Source: Oehlia diaphana
Lineage: Eukaryota; Glomeromycota; Glomeromycetes; Glomerales; Glomeraceae
DNA length: 64,000 nt
Assembly: GCA_003833135.1 (NCBI GenBank)
Contig: QZLH01000574.1
Location: 9,080 to 73,079 of the forward strand
Direction: 5' to 3'
The position numbers and the translations under genes are program-made. Positions within the stretch are counted from its first letter, which is position 1. Each line of letters starts with the position of its first letter. The notes beneath the pieces were generated by a model. That model did not search any database and was not told the origin of the DNA. It saw only the letters and a list, made by a program, of their open reading frames with translations. Positions 12,196-25,617 of this stretch are shown one piece after another.

Positions 12196-14406
12196 TAAAA
12201 TGGACTGAAAATCTTTCATCAATCTTTAATTTTGTAAAGAAACACAATTAAAAAATATATCTGATATAAAAATGTACATCATATTGATAAACTGAAGAAA
12301 CTTACAAGCAATCCAACAATAATAATTTCAACTTTTAACAGAATAACTGAATGTATGGCCTTTTTTTTTTGAGGTTCGTCCGTTGAATAAAAAGCGAAAA
12401 CTTATTCACAGCACAACAGATGCAGCGTCGTCGTCATATCGATCTTATAGATTGTATTCCTATACTCATTCCTTCTTGTATAATAGATGTTATATGTCCT
12501 TGATTTTATAATCATAAGAGAAAAATATCCCCTAAAAATAATGTATATCTACTAATAAATGTTCACTAAAAATTGACTCTTAAAGATATTTACACATTTG
12601 TCACATTTAAACAATTTTCTATAATATATAATCTCAGAAAGTTGTACGACAATAAAATAATTCGATCCAATTCAATTCATTATTATTAAATATGTTGCAT
12701 ATAATGTAGAATATTGTCTACTTATAGCAATGATTATAACATTGTAAAATGATGCCATTTTTTGTTCTATTAAATCTGGAAATAATGTAATTCATTATCA
12801 GATAAGTACGTTATTAAATCTATTTAACGTGCATGTGCATTGATAAATATTTTTCGAAATTTACAAGCTGTAAGTTCGAAATACTAGTGATTATCATAAG
12901 GGAACTAAACTCGTAAATAGGAAATTGCTTACATGTAAGTTTTTATGATGCTCCGCAAAGATTGGGATTTTAATTTAGTATTATGTATAATAATATACTC
13001 CTCTTCACTTTTGAAATCGGGCTTAGTAAGCTCATATGTTTGGTCGATATACTTTGAAATTTATTTCTAATTCTATGATACCTTCCACAGATATACAGAT
13101 TATAAACAAAGCCACAATAATGAAGAACGTTTATCCGTCATCGGGATATCCGACACGCGCCTTTTGAAATATAACTAAACATGGGTTATATCAAGTGATC
13201 AAAAAAATTTTCCCTTTAGTTAAATAAGTTAATTATAATCATTATTATAAATTATAATAAATAATAAATTGTCTTTTGATAAACACGTGCAAATTGGAGA
13301 TATTTTTTTATTTATTTTATATTTTTCTCATTAAAATTGTCTTATAAATGAATAGATACGATACATCTTTAAATGATAAATTTTAAATAAATTTTTTTTT
13401 TTTTTTTCTTGTTATCTGTATCAGAATTAGTTTGATTTTAACCACTTTGTTGAAAAGTGTTATAATGGTATTTCATTATATGAATGAAAATGAAACGCTT
13501 TGTAAGATAGAAAGCCACCATTTAAATTACTCATTAGCCACATATTCTAGTAAACCATTAAAGGAAATTAAAGAAAAAAAACTAATATAAACAAAAATAA
13601 TGATGTAACTATACATTAGCACGTTAATCAACAATCAATTTTTTCTAGATGAATTAGAAGGAGGTTAAGGTATGACAAATTTTATATTAACTTGGCAATA
13701 ATCTATTGTTATCTGATCAAAATATTTTTTCTAGAATTACTCACATAAGGGTCAAAGGAAAAATATGTATCCGTAAGTGTATCAGAGGCAAATATTCTGA
13801 TTATCAAAATGGGGAGATGCCCCGAAAGCCCGAAAGGTGTCACAACACTAAGAAATAATAGTAATAATACTTGATATTCGAAATGTTTAACAGACAATTG
13901 TAAGTTATAAAATACACGTGTAAAAACAGTCAAAGTATCAATTCAAACCTTTTTTCATTTTATTTTATTATTCTACCAATCTTTACCAAACTAGAAAAAT
14001 ATATATATATTCCTTTTTTGTTCCTTTTTTTCTTAAGTTACTCCGATCAAATGCCACTTTAATATAATGTATATATATGCATTATGAAGTAAATCAATTC
14101 TAAAAACTGCGCTAAATAGTACACTTATTTTCCGTTATGTAATAGAATCTTTTTTTAAAAATATATATATATATGATACATATACGATCAAAAACCCACC
14201 GTCCAAATTGTTTTTTCGTAACGTATAACGTATTCATAACGATCGTAAAGTAATAAATCTTTCGCTTTCTATATTTATACTGAATTGTATTCTTAATCCA
14301 CTATTTATTTAAATATATAATATAACATTTTTGTTTAGGATAAATATTACGTATCATATTTTGTGGATAATTTTTATAAGAATTTTCTTTCACAAAAAAA
14401 AAAATT
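12196..14406. other. Intergenic, no gene seen
   Basis: AT-rich with many A/T runs and no supported frames. The last 100 bases form the A-rich leader of the gene that starts at 14407. Confidence 0.4.
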
Positions 14407-14764
14407 ATGGAAAATCAAGATTTACCTCAAACCACAACTTCGGATTCTTTACGTGGAACGGAAATTCAAGCTACACAAATTAACAATTCGGACAAAATCG
14501 GGCCTACAAAAAGAAATACAAAGAGAAATATGAGAAGAGCATACAGAAAATTCATTCTTGAAGAGTTGCCCAAGTTTCCATTGCAAGAAACTACTGGAAT
14601 CGAAAATGTAGACTCCTTTTACAATGGGACTCATTTTACTACAAATGGCAAAAATTTTGAAGGTGAGAACATTTATATATATATATATATATATATATTT
14701 TTCCTAAGAAAAAAAAAATATATTAATGCTTATTTATTTTTATTTAGATGTACAGTGGATATGA
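14407..14764 (+). CDS. Small basic protein, F-[FY]-N-G family member B, two exons
   Basis: Exon 1 is 14407-14662 and exon 2 is 14748-14764, with a GTGAGA donor and TTTATTTAG acceptor. They give 90 residues ending FEDVQWI. Read straight through, the frame stays open to 14880, but that part translates a TA repeat and low-complexity DNA, so the spliced form is preferred. The N-terminus is polar (MENQDLPQTTTSD). It is followed by a basic block (KRNTKRNMRRAYRK), a short helix (FILEELPKF), then P-L-Q and, 13 residues after the proline, F-Y-N-G. The genes at 5628-5882 and 21824-22027 share this order and spacing. After F-Y-N-G this member has about 22 extra residues. Function unknown. Confidence 0.6.
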
Positions 14765-17463
14765 CAAAAATATATATTTCTATTTGTTGTGGATCGCAAG
14801 AGAACTTGTCACATAAAAATCAACTGGATACGAATAGTCTTTATGATTTTTTTTTATTTAAAATTATATGTATTATTTAACAAATAATATTTCATTTCAT
14901 TATAATTACTCTCTAGTAAATAAGTTAAGTTGTTAAAATAACGTAAAAAAAAAAAAAAAATTTTATAAATAAATTTCGATATATACTTTAAATATCATAT
15001 GTATGTGGGTCACTCCAAATAAAATGCTTGTACCGTGTAATTTTACATCAAATTCCAAAAATTTACCAGCATATACATATTATTATAAATGCGTGCACAA
15101 AGTACTTTTATATTAACAATATAAATTTACAGTATATGATAATTCTTTAATAGTAATACGGCTGAGTTTCGCCCTTTCATTATATACGACAAAGTATGTA
15201 TTTTAAAATATAGATCACGGAATCATAAACTCCGTTCAATATACCATTATTGAAACAAATGGGACTCACAAATAAGTGGACAAGAAATATACAAAATCGT
15301 TTATTGGTACAATACATTAAAAATTGGAATAACTACTATAAATCCAGAATTTATAATTCTGAAGTTTGTAGCACGAGTTTTCTTTTTTTCTTTTTTCTTT
15401 TTCATTGATTTCGGCAGATACCGTTGAGTTTTAATCACTTCTAAGATGGAATTTGATTTTAAAACCAGACCAATAAAAAAATTTGAATGATATTACGTAA
15501 AATATTACTAATAAATTTATAATCCAAACAAGAAAAGAGATAAGCAAATAAACAAAAAGAAAAATATCACTAAATGAATAACTTTTGTATAAATTAAATA
15601 ATTAAAATTAAAAAATATATGTAAATATAAATCTGGATATGTATGAAACAGTTGAAACAGTGTGTGGCTTCTTTTTTTGTCGATCATCTCAAAACAGAGT
15701 ACGTATCATCTTGATAAGAATACAGTTCAATGAGTATTTACTAAGTATATTTTTAAAATACTATAACGAATTTAATAGTTAAAAAAAATAAAGAAAAAAA
15801 AATAAATAAGTACCTAGTATATGTTTACTACGTAAACAACCGTTTTGTTTCTTCGAAAACATTAATAAACTTTTTGCTACACGTGTGAATAGCACGACTT
15901 ATATTGGTGCAGATCAACAAACAAATAACGTTTTATTTCTCCTTTTTTTTTAAAAAAAAAAAAAAAAAATTTTACAAATGTTATATACGATTGTTTGCGG
16001 AAGATATAATGAAAAATATAATTTCAGCAAAACACGTTATTAATGCGGCGATTGATAGATATAGATTTAAATCAAATTTTTTTTTTTTTTGATTATAAAA
16101 TTTTTGTGATAAGGTTTTGTTGATCAAACCTAATTAAGGTTACTTGTTGATCACGTGCTATTTGATTTTTCCAATGATAAAATATTATTACAATGATATG
16201 CATTAGTTACTCCTAAATTAGAATAATAGAATAATAATATACTGTAATATATAAACAAAAATCATTAATTTTCTTTGATAAAGAATATGAATATTATTTT
16301 TTCTATTTTAAGAGATGCAAATGCTGTATTTGTAATTCTTCGAAATAGATTTATGCTTGAACAATGTGAATCACACTACATATATTCGCGCATATCTACT
16401 ACACATTCCTTATTGTAAACGGAGAAGATAACATAAAACGTTGTATTATAATCTAATACTATTATGGATATATTACGTGGCATTTCACGATTCCAAAATT
16501 CTTTTAAACATTATTCTTTTTTGATTTAAATTATTAATTATAGATCTTATAGATTATCATGTACTTATTAATTTATTATTGTGTTATAATTATAAAGTTC
16601 TAACAAAATTAATAAATATAATAAAGGTTAAGCTTATTACCAATTTAATAATATGTTCAGCCTTATAAGCAACATATGTTAAGGCTTTTTTTTTTTCTTT
16701 ATTCCAATTACAATAATCACAAAAAAAAATACGTGTATATAAAAATTTGGCCAAAAAGTGCATAAAAGGCCTTAAACGGTAAGAATTATTTTATAATATG
16801 ACTAATTATTATTATAAATGATACTATATCTCATTTAGATGACGATATAGGTTATTATTTATCTAGTATAAAATCTTTGCGATTTTTTTTTTCAGAAGTT
16901 TGCCATAATCTATGTCTCGTGATCGTAATTTTTGGCCAGCATTATAGTATTAAGAAAATTAATCACGTGATAATTAGTAAATGAAGATATAGTACATATG
17001 ACCAGATAAGAGTCCCGATTTTCAGCTTCCTTAGAATAAAGAGTGATTGTTCAAATTACGAACATTTCTCTTTGTCGTTACTAAAATATCGAAAGTCTTT
17101 GTGTGAATAGTCATAATACACTTCGAGTCATACATTTATCGTATAAATAAACATCAATTAAAATTGAGCTACAAATGCGGGGTGCACAACTTATAACTTT
17201 AGATCATCAACTAATAACAAACAAAATAAATCAAATCCTTCGTCATATTAGTTTGTTTGTATCTAAAAAAAAAAATACATATTATGCAAATTTTACGACG
17301 TGAGATCTTTTCTGTAAAGGAATTTTCTTTAGTTCCTTTTCTCAAAAGAGTCCATTATTAATACATTAATTTTATCATCTGTTATATACACGTAAGAATT
17401 TTAATTTTCTCGATTAGATTTAATATTACAAAGATACTATGAAGGTATTGTATTAAAATTACC
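14765..17463. other. Intergenic, no gene seen
   Basis: AT-rich with several homopolymer runs (for example a T run directly followed by an A run near 15943-15970). The short frame at 15904-16092 is made of those runs and is not a gene. Confidence 0.4.
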
Positions 17464-17697
17464 GTACATAGTACCCCGGGTATGATACAAATTCCGGGGT
17501 TGACCTTGCACTACCACGTCCATAACTCAAAATTTTATTATAACAGCATTATTTCAAAATCTTGTATAATACGGTAATCAGAAAATTATTTACATATAAT
17601 TTCTGAGTAAGATTTGATTCTCTAAAATGATAAAATCGAACTTTTTACACGTAAAAAAAGGTGATACTACATAAGGGGGTAGGTACTATGACCCACA
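17464..17697. repeat. Possible short inverted-repeat element
   Basis: The left side reads CATAGTACCCCGGGTATG. The reverse complement of the right side contains CATAGTACCTACCCCC then TATG. This is a weak inverted repeat of about 230 bases overall span. The GTACCCCGGG word is related to CCCGGGTACTATG at 1994 and 34189. Ends and identity are uncertain. Confidence 0.35.
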
Positions 17698-20600
17698 ATA
17701 TACGATATATTGACATAAAATTTTACGATTGTACATATTGCATCTTTAATATATTAAGTAAATTAATAATTATTAATTCATTGAAAGGATAATATAATTT
17801 AAAGTAACGCAATATAATTTTTTTTCATTAGAACAAAAAAAAAAAAAATCAACTATACTATTTATGCATATACTGTATACTGTAAATGATACACAGCTTA
17901 TGATAAAAGAAATTTTTTGTATCTTTATTTATCATACCCGATTATTTCTTATCTTGTGAAAGGAAAAAAGATTGAGAAGTACAGTACATATCGCCAAATT
18001 TCATTATTAACAAGGTTGCCTTGTTTGATTGTTCTACTTGAACCTTATGACCTCCGATTGAACGCCAAAAATACTTGGAGTTTCAAAAATTCAGCCTTTG
18101 ATGCGTGAAAATTAATTATTTCGGCAAAAATGAACGGAGTTCTCTAATAAAAATAATTGAAACCAATAGAGATAGAATGTGATTGTACAATTTATATTAG
18201 CCAAATAAATATAATAAATCTTTCATTCAATTTATTTATATATAAAAATATTTGTATATGTACAGTATATATATTATATCTTCCTATAATTTCTAGATTT
18301 GATTGTTATTGTTATTATAATATAAATACTATTGTATTAATAAAGTTTATTCCGGATGTAACATGTAAGATAAACCCGAATAAAAAAAAAAGGAATTAGA
18401 TAATAAATATTGATTATACAATAACTCAGAGTACGTAATAAGTTAATATGATTTGAAATAAGTTATGTAATTATATGTGAGTTTGTTCATTTTATCCATT
18501 TTATCGTATTAAATTTAATCCTTATCTCTTAAATCGTCGAATAAATAAAACTGAAAAGTCCTAATTAGTAAAAAAATCTAAAACGTATTATTATTAGTTC
18601 AAGACATCTGCTATAGAGATTGATTTTTAGTGCAAAATCTCATTTTTCTTTCAAATTTTTCAAATAGAATTTTCTGGTAACAATCCTGTTGAAATTCATG
18701 ATATATCTGTAATCAAAATTTCACAGATAATACTCAAACAGATAGTGGGCTTATGTAGATATGGGCTATGACCTATGAGTATACTGTATATTCTTGAAGT
18801 GGTATGACCACTTTTTTTTTGATGTTATTAATATGGAATAAATAAAATCTCTAAAAAAAAAAAAAGTATCATGTGATACAATATGTGATCTTTCTCATAA
18901 AAGATATTAATATATTAACTTTATTATAAGTTATACACATGAGAATTTTTTTTTTTCTCAATATACAGAAAAATTACTAAATATGAAATCGTGAAAAATC
19001 GCAAAGATGTAATAAAAATATCGTATAAAAAGTAATTTGTGTGTTAATTTAAAATTCCGATTCGGTGATAATTTTATGAATATCACTTTTTTTTTTGTTT
19101 TATAAAAATTTAATTACCTAATAGTTTTATAATTTAAAAAATTATTTCAATGAGTGGGATGAGTTTAAAATAAGCTTAAGTGTACGTGATGTAATAGTGT
19201 ATAATATAATGTATTAAAAAAAAAAACAAAGTGCACAGTATATGAAAAATAATTTCATTGTGGATTTGTTTGGATTACACTTGTATCTTATGACTTCTGA
19301 TAACGCACCAATACATCAAGAAAATATGTTAGGATTCCTTCTAAAATCACATATACGGTATGATCATCCAAACGAATGAACTGACATTTTTCTTTAGTGC
19401 GAGGAATGAATAAAAAATAGGGGGCTTTTGAAAATAATTAAAACGATTAGGGGAATATGTTATCTTAGGCCGGGTCATGTGAATGATAAGAAATAAAATA
19501 AATCTCATCTAATTTATAATTTACACTGTATATAATATATATAATTATATTATATACTGTACGTATATGAATCAATGAATATTAATTTATTATATATACA
19601 GTATAATGTTAAAAAGTAAATTTATGTTGTATTTTACGATAAATTCCGTTCCGCATTTTTAAATTTACATTTCGGAATAGTATTATTGTCTAGTGATATA
19701 AAGTGCAATATGTGATAAGTAAAAAAATTTGCCAAGTAATCTCCAATAAATTATAATATATATTTATTTAAAAGTATCACTTATTTTTTTTATTAAACTT
19801 AACGTATGGTTAATTATTGCTTTTTTAAAATAAAGCAACCTGAAATGTTTCATTAATCGCTCAATGACCTCATATGAGAATCTAATAATAAGATAATAGA
19901 CAAATTTGATATGATGCACTCTTTATCATTTTGGAATATGCGGTAAGATGATTACTTAAACGAACACTTCTTTGATGCAACGAAAAGATTAATAAATTCA
20001 TTCATATAAATAAAAATATTTTTTTTTTTTTTTTAAAAAAAAAAAAAATAATTAAGAAAAATTTTTTATGCAAGTATAACAACATGTTTACACTTAAATC
20101 AATATGGATGACACAATTTTAATTAAAAAGAAGTGCAGATCACAACAAACAAAAAAAAAACCTTCTTTTTTTTTGTTTATACCTTAAAAAACATTGCAGA
20201 TAACTTGTAAAGACACCTTCTTAACTTTAATTTCTCTTGTAAAAGTCATTAAAGCACTAATTATTAAAACTGTTAGATTTGATTGAAAATATTTCGTAAG
20301 ATATTTCGACAAAAAAATGTTATATTCGTAAATTTACTAGTAAACCATTTTGTACTCGTGCACTACGTGTACTATTGAAGTATTTTAATAAAAAGCATTC
20401 ATATTGCATGCATTTAAAATTCCATCCTGTTTTCTTTTTTTAATATTAATTACATCCTGATTGTGGTATATCACTTATCGCTTTTTTTTATGTTTATAAA
20501 GTTTAATTAATTTTAAGCTTAATTATGATCAGCCCGATTTGTTTACAAAAAAATTTAAGCTTTTTTTGATATATATATATATATTAATAGCGTCGTGTTA

Positions 20601-21361
20601 TCTTTTACTATATACCAGATTGCCAGATAACGTTAATATAATATAAATATTTTATTTATTATAATAAGACATTTATACTGTAATTATAAAATAATTTTAT
20701 AAAATGAAATAAAACATACAATATGTCTATTTATATATAAAATTAGAAAATTTTTAATTTTCCAATCACAAAATTCTTTTAATAAATCTTTTATGATATT
20801 TAATTATTTCATTATTTCCCATCAGATTATTAATAATTCCTAAAAAAAAAAGATTTGTTTCATATTTTAAACAAAATAATTGAAAACAATCTGAAAGCTT
20901 TACTATTGTTCTACTTTCATAACAAATCTCATGACCTTAGAGATAAGAAAATAACGTTCATCGTAGATTAAATAGATTACGCTAGATAATAATGATTGCA
21001 GTCAATTTTTAATTTGTATGCAATAAAATATAAATATACTATTGATTTATAATTTCAAAAGTACAACCAATATGATTACACGATATATATTATGCAGATA
21101 ATGTTAACATTTAACAAACATATATAATTGATCTGTTTGTAACAAAGTAATCATCGGGTTGATAAAGTTGATTTTATTATATGAGACGAAGAATTGTATT
21201 ATTTACAATTAAAAATATACATTTATACATATGTCGGCAAATTAAGGCACCGTATTATAAAGCACTTTATAGTATGGTACACTTAATTAATAATTATAAA
21301 GGCTAGTATAAAAAAAAATTATTGATTGAGTCAGGCACATGACAGATTAGGTGTTTTTTAT
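17698..21361. other. Intergenic, no gene seen
   Basis: AT-rich, with repeated TATACTGTATA-type words (17870, 18258, 18781, 19553, 19599) and a palindromic TA tract near 19525-19560. The 63- and 80-codon frames near 17917-18399 lack any coding character. Confidence 0.4.
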
Positions 21362-21477
21362 TTCCCATGCGTAAAATGCTAAGAGTTTCAAGTAAAATTA
21401 GATAGAAGGTACAATTTTTTTTCCCATGCGTAAAATGCTAAAGAGTTTCAAGTAAAATTAGATAGAAGGTACAATTT
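21362..21477. repeat. Near-perfect tandem duplication of a ~57 bp unit
   Basis: Two copies, 21362-21417 and 21421-21477, begin TTCCCATGCGTAAAATGCTA and end GATAGAAGGTACAATTT. They differ by one A insertion and are separated by three T. The near identity implies a recent event. It lies about 350 bases upstream of the small gene at 21824. Confidence 0.85.
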
Positions 21478-21823
21478 GATGATGCATATATATAATTTAA
21501 CCCTACTATATATTGCAGTAAAGTTTATTGTATAATTAATTAGGTTATACGCCTTTTAGAAACGTTTATGGTTGACAATGAATCCGTATTAATATTAAGA
21601 ATATGTAATAGGAGTAATGAGTCATTATTAACGGCGGTGAATAAAAATTTCAAATATAAAAGCCATTTTTTTTTCAAACTCAAAAACTCATCTTATTTTT
21701 TTTTTTTTATCTAAATAAAATTTTTTTTTAAAAAAAAAAGATCTATAAAAACAGATCCAAATAAAAAAAGATCATATCAAAATAAAAAAAAAAAAAGACC
21801 GAAACACAATAATACGTTACAAT

Positions 21824-22027
21824 ATGGCTTCAAATAACTCCTCAAGAACTCCAAGAAATAATGTTGATAGAAGGAGACAGAATCGAAAAAAAAGAAACAT
21901 GAACAGAACTGTAAGCAGACACATTCACCAAGATACATTAGTAAACCTTATTAAGAACCTCCCTCGACAAAGAATTACTAATGATGATTTGATCAATTTT
22001 TTTTACAATGGAACACCATCATCTTAA
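21824..22027 (+). CDS. Small basic protein, F-[FY]-N-G family member C
   Basis: A single exon of 67 residues. It starts MASNNSSRTPRNN, then has a strongly basic block (DRRRQNRKKRNMNR), an amphipathic helix (TLVNLIKNLPRQ), and ends ITNDDLINFFYNGTPSS. P-x-Q followed by F-Y-N-G at +13 is the pattern shared with 14407-14764; in 5628-5882 the spacing is +12. There is no signal peptide or membrane segment. An A-rich leader with repeated AAGATC words precedes the ATG, and a long homopolymer region begins about 170 bases after the stop. The basic block may be nuclear or nucleic-acid binding, but this is not demonstrated by sequence. Confidence 0.62.
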   Translation: MASNNSSRTPRNNVDRRRQNRKKRNMNRTVSRHIHQDTLVNLIKNLPRQRITNDDLINFFYNGTPSS

Positions 22028-22200
22028 AGAATAAGACTTAGTATTTATACATCATTAGATTAATACTAGACACTTTATACATAAATACGTTCGCTTAGCT
22101 GTTAGGATCACATTGTCAACTTTTGATCATGTCATTACATCATATGATGACTCACGATCACATGATATCCGTTTGATAACTCGTTGCCTTATATATTTTA

Positions 22201-22370
22201 TTATTTTTTTTTTTTTTTTTTTTTTTCCTTTTTTTTTTTTTTTTTTTTATTTTTTTTTTAAAAAAAAAAAAAAAAAAAAAATAAAATAAAAAAAAAAAAA
22301 AAAATAATAATTTCTCAAAGATTTTTTATCCTTTCAATGAAATTTTTTTTTTTTTTTTTTTTTTTTTATT
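22201..22370. repeat. Homopolymer T/A block
   Basis: Long T runs broken by a few other bases, then long A runs, then another T run. The T-to-A switch near 22260 gives a perfect fold-back. Run lengths in such DNA are unreliable in any assembly. Confidence 0.8.
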
Positions 22371-23747
22371 GTTCCCTTTTTTAATTCTTTTTGATAATTT
22401 GCTTTAAAATCTCTTAGATTACCTATCTTATATATGAGTGTATCCTAAATTATTATTATGCATAAAAATTTTTTTATTTTTCAGTTATAGAATTCTTCTT
22501 ATAATTCTTCTTTATTAAAATTAAGATAAACGATGTTTGTTAATAATTACTTAGTGGTCTACATTTTTTTAGCCTTTATTAATTTCAATATTATGTAGAT
22601 TTCATTTGTATTTACTGTGATGGACTCACAATGATTTAATAAACATTATCTTTTACATATAAAATAATTACCAGGTATTATGCAAAAATTTTTAACAAGT
22701 GATCATCATCCGGAACTCGGCGAAAAAAAAATTGAGTTAAATAATTTTGTACATATTAAAATAATAACAAACAAAAATTACCTAAAATGATTTTCTTTAA
22801 GGATTATCATAACTTAAATTATTTTTAGTTTTTTTACAGCTAATTTTAGGAAACATATTACTTATTTTAATTTTTAAATACTAATTTAGGATTTGTTTCA
22901 GATTTTTTATTAACTGTACGCCCTAGCCTGTAAATAAAAAAATTTATTCCATATTCTTTGTAAAATCTCGTGAATCTGTTTCAAGTAGAATAGGTTACAT
23001 AACCTTCTTTTACGGGGACGCTTCTTTTCAGGACCGGAATTACATAATCCAGACAGAATTATTCAAAAAGGAAAGAATTACCAGAATTTTCAATACCATA
23101 AAGAGTAAGGCCATTGCCTGAATTTTCGATAAATTTCTCTGTAAGGATTAACACATGCATATTTTATTTTACCATAAAATAAACATTGAATAAATAATGA
23201 AATATTACTATAAAGTGCTTAGTAGCATTTATGATACTGTATATGTAGTGTATATGTTTTAACGTTATCTATAGACAAAAAATCTATCAATCACCATAAA
23301 TGAATCATACAATGACTTTGAGTTAATTATTTTTGTTACAAAGTTCAACTAATCAAGTAATTAAGGTTATTATTTACACGAAAGTTCGACTATACTAGTT
23401 TGCAAAACTTTTAATACATGACGGATTAGTTGTTTGTGTTGCCCATGCGTTTTAAATGAAAGACCGATAATCTTTCCGTTAAAAGATAATTGACGGATTG
23501 AATAAATTGATTAATAGAGTTAACATGCGCAACCGGTTGCTGCGATTGTGAACGGTAGTAACATTTCACTTGAAGACTTTATCGATAAATTCATATTAAT
23601 ATTTATGCATATTTGGATGAATCCGTCATTTATTGATTTTTTTTTTATGAATATATAATGTATTTATTGGAAATTTGAATTATTTAATTATTGTTTGTTT
23701 ATTTTTTTTTTCAAACTACCTACTACTATCTCTGATATGCATACAAT
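22371..23747. other. Intergenic, no gene seen
   Basis: AT-rich. GGACCGGAATTAC near 23031 is a variant of the recurrent GGCCGGAATTA word. No gene supported. Confidence 0.4.
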
Positions 23748-23852
23748 CAGTGTTGGCAAATTTCGAGGTCATTTCGTATATGATCACGTGATATATTTCA
23801 TAGTAAAATCATGACGTAATCAGGTCGTTTAAAAGGTCATTTGCAAACACTG
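23748..23852. mobile_element. Short hAT-like MITE candidate
   Basis: The left end reads CAGTGTTGGCAAATTTCGAG. The reverse complement of the right end reads CAGTGTTTGCAAATGACC. A CAGTGTT-type terminus with a purine/AT interior is typical of hAT superfamily elements. The flanks read CATACAAT on the left and CATACATA a few bases past the right end, an imperfect match to an 8-bp target duplication. The total of 105 bases is too short to code. Confidence 0.5.
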
Positions 23853-24650
23853 GCCGCCATACATAAATGAATGATAACATCCATTATATCTTCAAATTAA
23901 TACAACATCATATTGTTTCTCGATATATTACAAATGGTCCATAAATATTATATTATAAAAATTTTAATAATTGCACTCATTTACATATTCATCATTCAAG
24001 TAAGTTAGTTTCGTTCGGATCATATTTTTATATGCTTATCCAACTTGTTTATAATTAATTTATTAATTTTCCAATTATATATTGACTTTGTTATGCACAT
24101 AATGAATATTCTGGAAATAAATGAAATATATTTTAAAACTCTAATTTAACACTTATGTATTGCATTACTATCATTGTAATTTACTTTGTCAACGAATAGA
24201 TTTAAACGTTAAAATAAACTTACTTAACACCCACCAATCATTTAGATCAAAAAATACGCAAAATATAATACCAAACAAATGAGCGCCAAGGTAACAGAAG
24301 AATAGTTATTCCGAGAACTGTGAAAATAATATCTATTTTGTCAAAATACACCAATGAACTGCATTAATACATATCGTGTAATAACAATTACTGCGCCATT
24401 ACTCAAATTTTTTCTTTTTTTAAAAAAAAAAATTTCAACTAAAAATTGGAATAGGTAAACTATAAGCTTTAGCATCAATCTATTACAAAAAAAAAAAAAA
24501 AAAATTAATTTAAAATGCTGATAAGAATTTACACATTTTTCAAAATCTTAAATTTAAAATTACCCGACAATTTTCTTAGAAACTTTGATTTAAAAAATTA
24601 TTTTCCCGAGTAAAATTTGATCTTTATAGATTTTGAAAAGAAATTAAATG
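23853..24650. other. Intergenic, no gene seen
   Basis: AT-rich with homopolymer runs near 24416 and 24486. No supported coding sequence. Confidence 0.4.
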
Positions 24651-25098
24651 AAACCTAAGTCTCTAGTTAATAAATTAAAATGTTTTGTAAATACTGATCA
24701 TAAAATTTGTTCTTATTGTAAATTATGATGTAAAAAATGGGATCCATTTAGAATTATTGAAGGATGGTCCAGTGTTGTTATAAATTTATTAAAGATGGAA
24801 TTTATGAAGCATCATATCATTTGATGTTGATACTTCCGTTGGCGGTATTTTTTATGATGATTATTATGAGATTATGATATTTGGTCTATCATGTCTAGAA
24901 TGGGTATCATTTAATGAATTTAAAAGTATAAAACTAATTGGTGAGTGAGGATTTTTCAAAGTATATTCTGCAACGTGGATTAATAGCAAAGCAAGATATG
25001 CTAAGCAATATGATGGGAGTTGGAAAAAATTAGATTCTAAACCTATGAAAGCTACTTTAAAAAGTTAAATGGATTACAGAATATATTAGCTGAATAGT
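24651..25098 (+). pseudogene. Protein kinase pseudogene, 5' half
   Basis: Translated in pieces this matches the N-terminal part of the kinase-like proteins expanded in Rhizophagus. A C-x-x-C type stretch (CSYCK) is followed by WDPFRIIEGWSS, then VDTSVGGIFYDDYYE, then an acidic segment leading to the glycine loop (KLIGE, stop, GFFKVYSATW), then KARYAKQYDGSWKK and ATLK, where the ATP-binding lysine is expected. There are several in-frame stops and at least two frame changes (near 24745, 24830 and 25066), so it cannot be expressed as a kinase. Similarity ends at about 25098. The rest of the domain resumes at about 26805 after a nest of short elements. Confidence 0.8.
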
Positions 25099-25350
25099 GA
25101 AATTTAATATATATATTCTTACTAGTGCACCCACCGGCAGTCTCGATTTTATCGGAGTTGGGTCTGGAATTGTATAATACCGCCGTTAGTAAGCACCCCC
25201 CTCCCCAAAAAATAAGCACCCCTGGCCAGAATTATGAGAATCTTGGTCGGCATTAAGTGCAAAAAAGGGGTGCTTATATTAGTGCTTCGATCCGTACACG
25301 GATAAAAACGCGGTATCCGGATATCTGAAAAAATTATTTTTTCTCCGAAG
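25099..25350. other. Repeat-like intervening DNA within the kinase pseudogene
   Basis: More GC-rich than the surroundings. It contains short C runs (CACCCCCCTCCCC), GGCCAGAATTATGAG at 25223, and CGGATAAAAACGCGGTATCCGG near 25297. It looks like repeat sequence, but I could not define its ends. Confidence 0.4.
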
Positions 25351-25617
25351 ATTCATACGCAGTCATACGCAAAGATTATTATTGATCGGCAGTAATTCCG
25401 GCCAAATTATAATTTTGGCCAGATGCTATGCCGATCATATCCTTTTATGGCGATAGCCGTTCCACAATTTTGTTTTTCCAAAAATGAAATTTCCTTTTTT
25501 TGAACTTGTGTAATATTAAATTTCCTAAAATGGGAAATTATAATTCTGGTCAAATTTATAATTTGGCCAGAATTATGCCGATCAATTATGCTCTTGTGCA
25601 TATGACTGCGTATGAAA
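25351..25617. mobile_element. MITE with TCATACGCAGTCATA termini
   Basis: The left end reads TTCATACGCAGTCATACGCA and continues to TTGATCGGCAGTAATTC. The reverse complement of the right end reads TTTCATACGCAGTCATATGC and continues to TTGATCGGCATAATTC. The inverted repeat is therefore about 60-80 bases with a few mismatches around a short core. The 64-codon minus frame inside it comes from the repeat and is not a gene. The TCATACGCAGTC word is shared with the element at 26435-26764. Confidence 0.7.

Noticed and set aside
14449..14634. 61-codon minus frame
   Set aside because: Opposite strand of the small-protein exon at 14407-14662; the plus frame has the family motif.
25407..25601. 64-codon minus frame
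   Set aside because: It lies wholly inside an inverted-repeat element and has no protein-like features.
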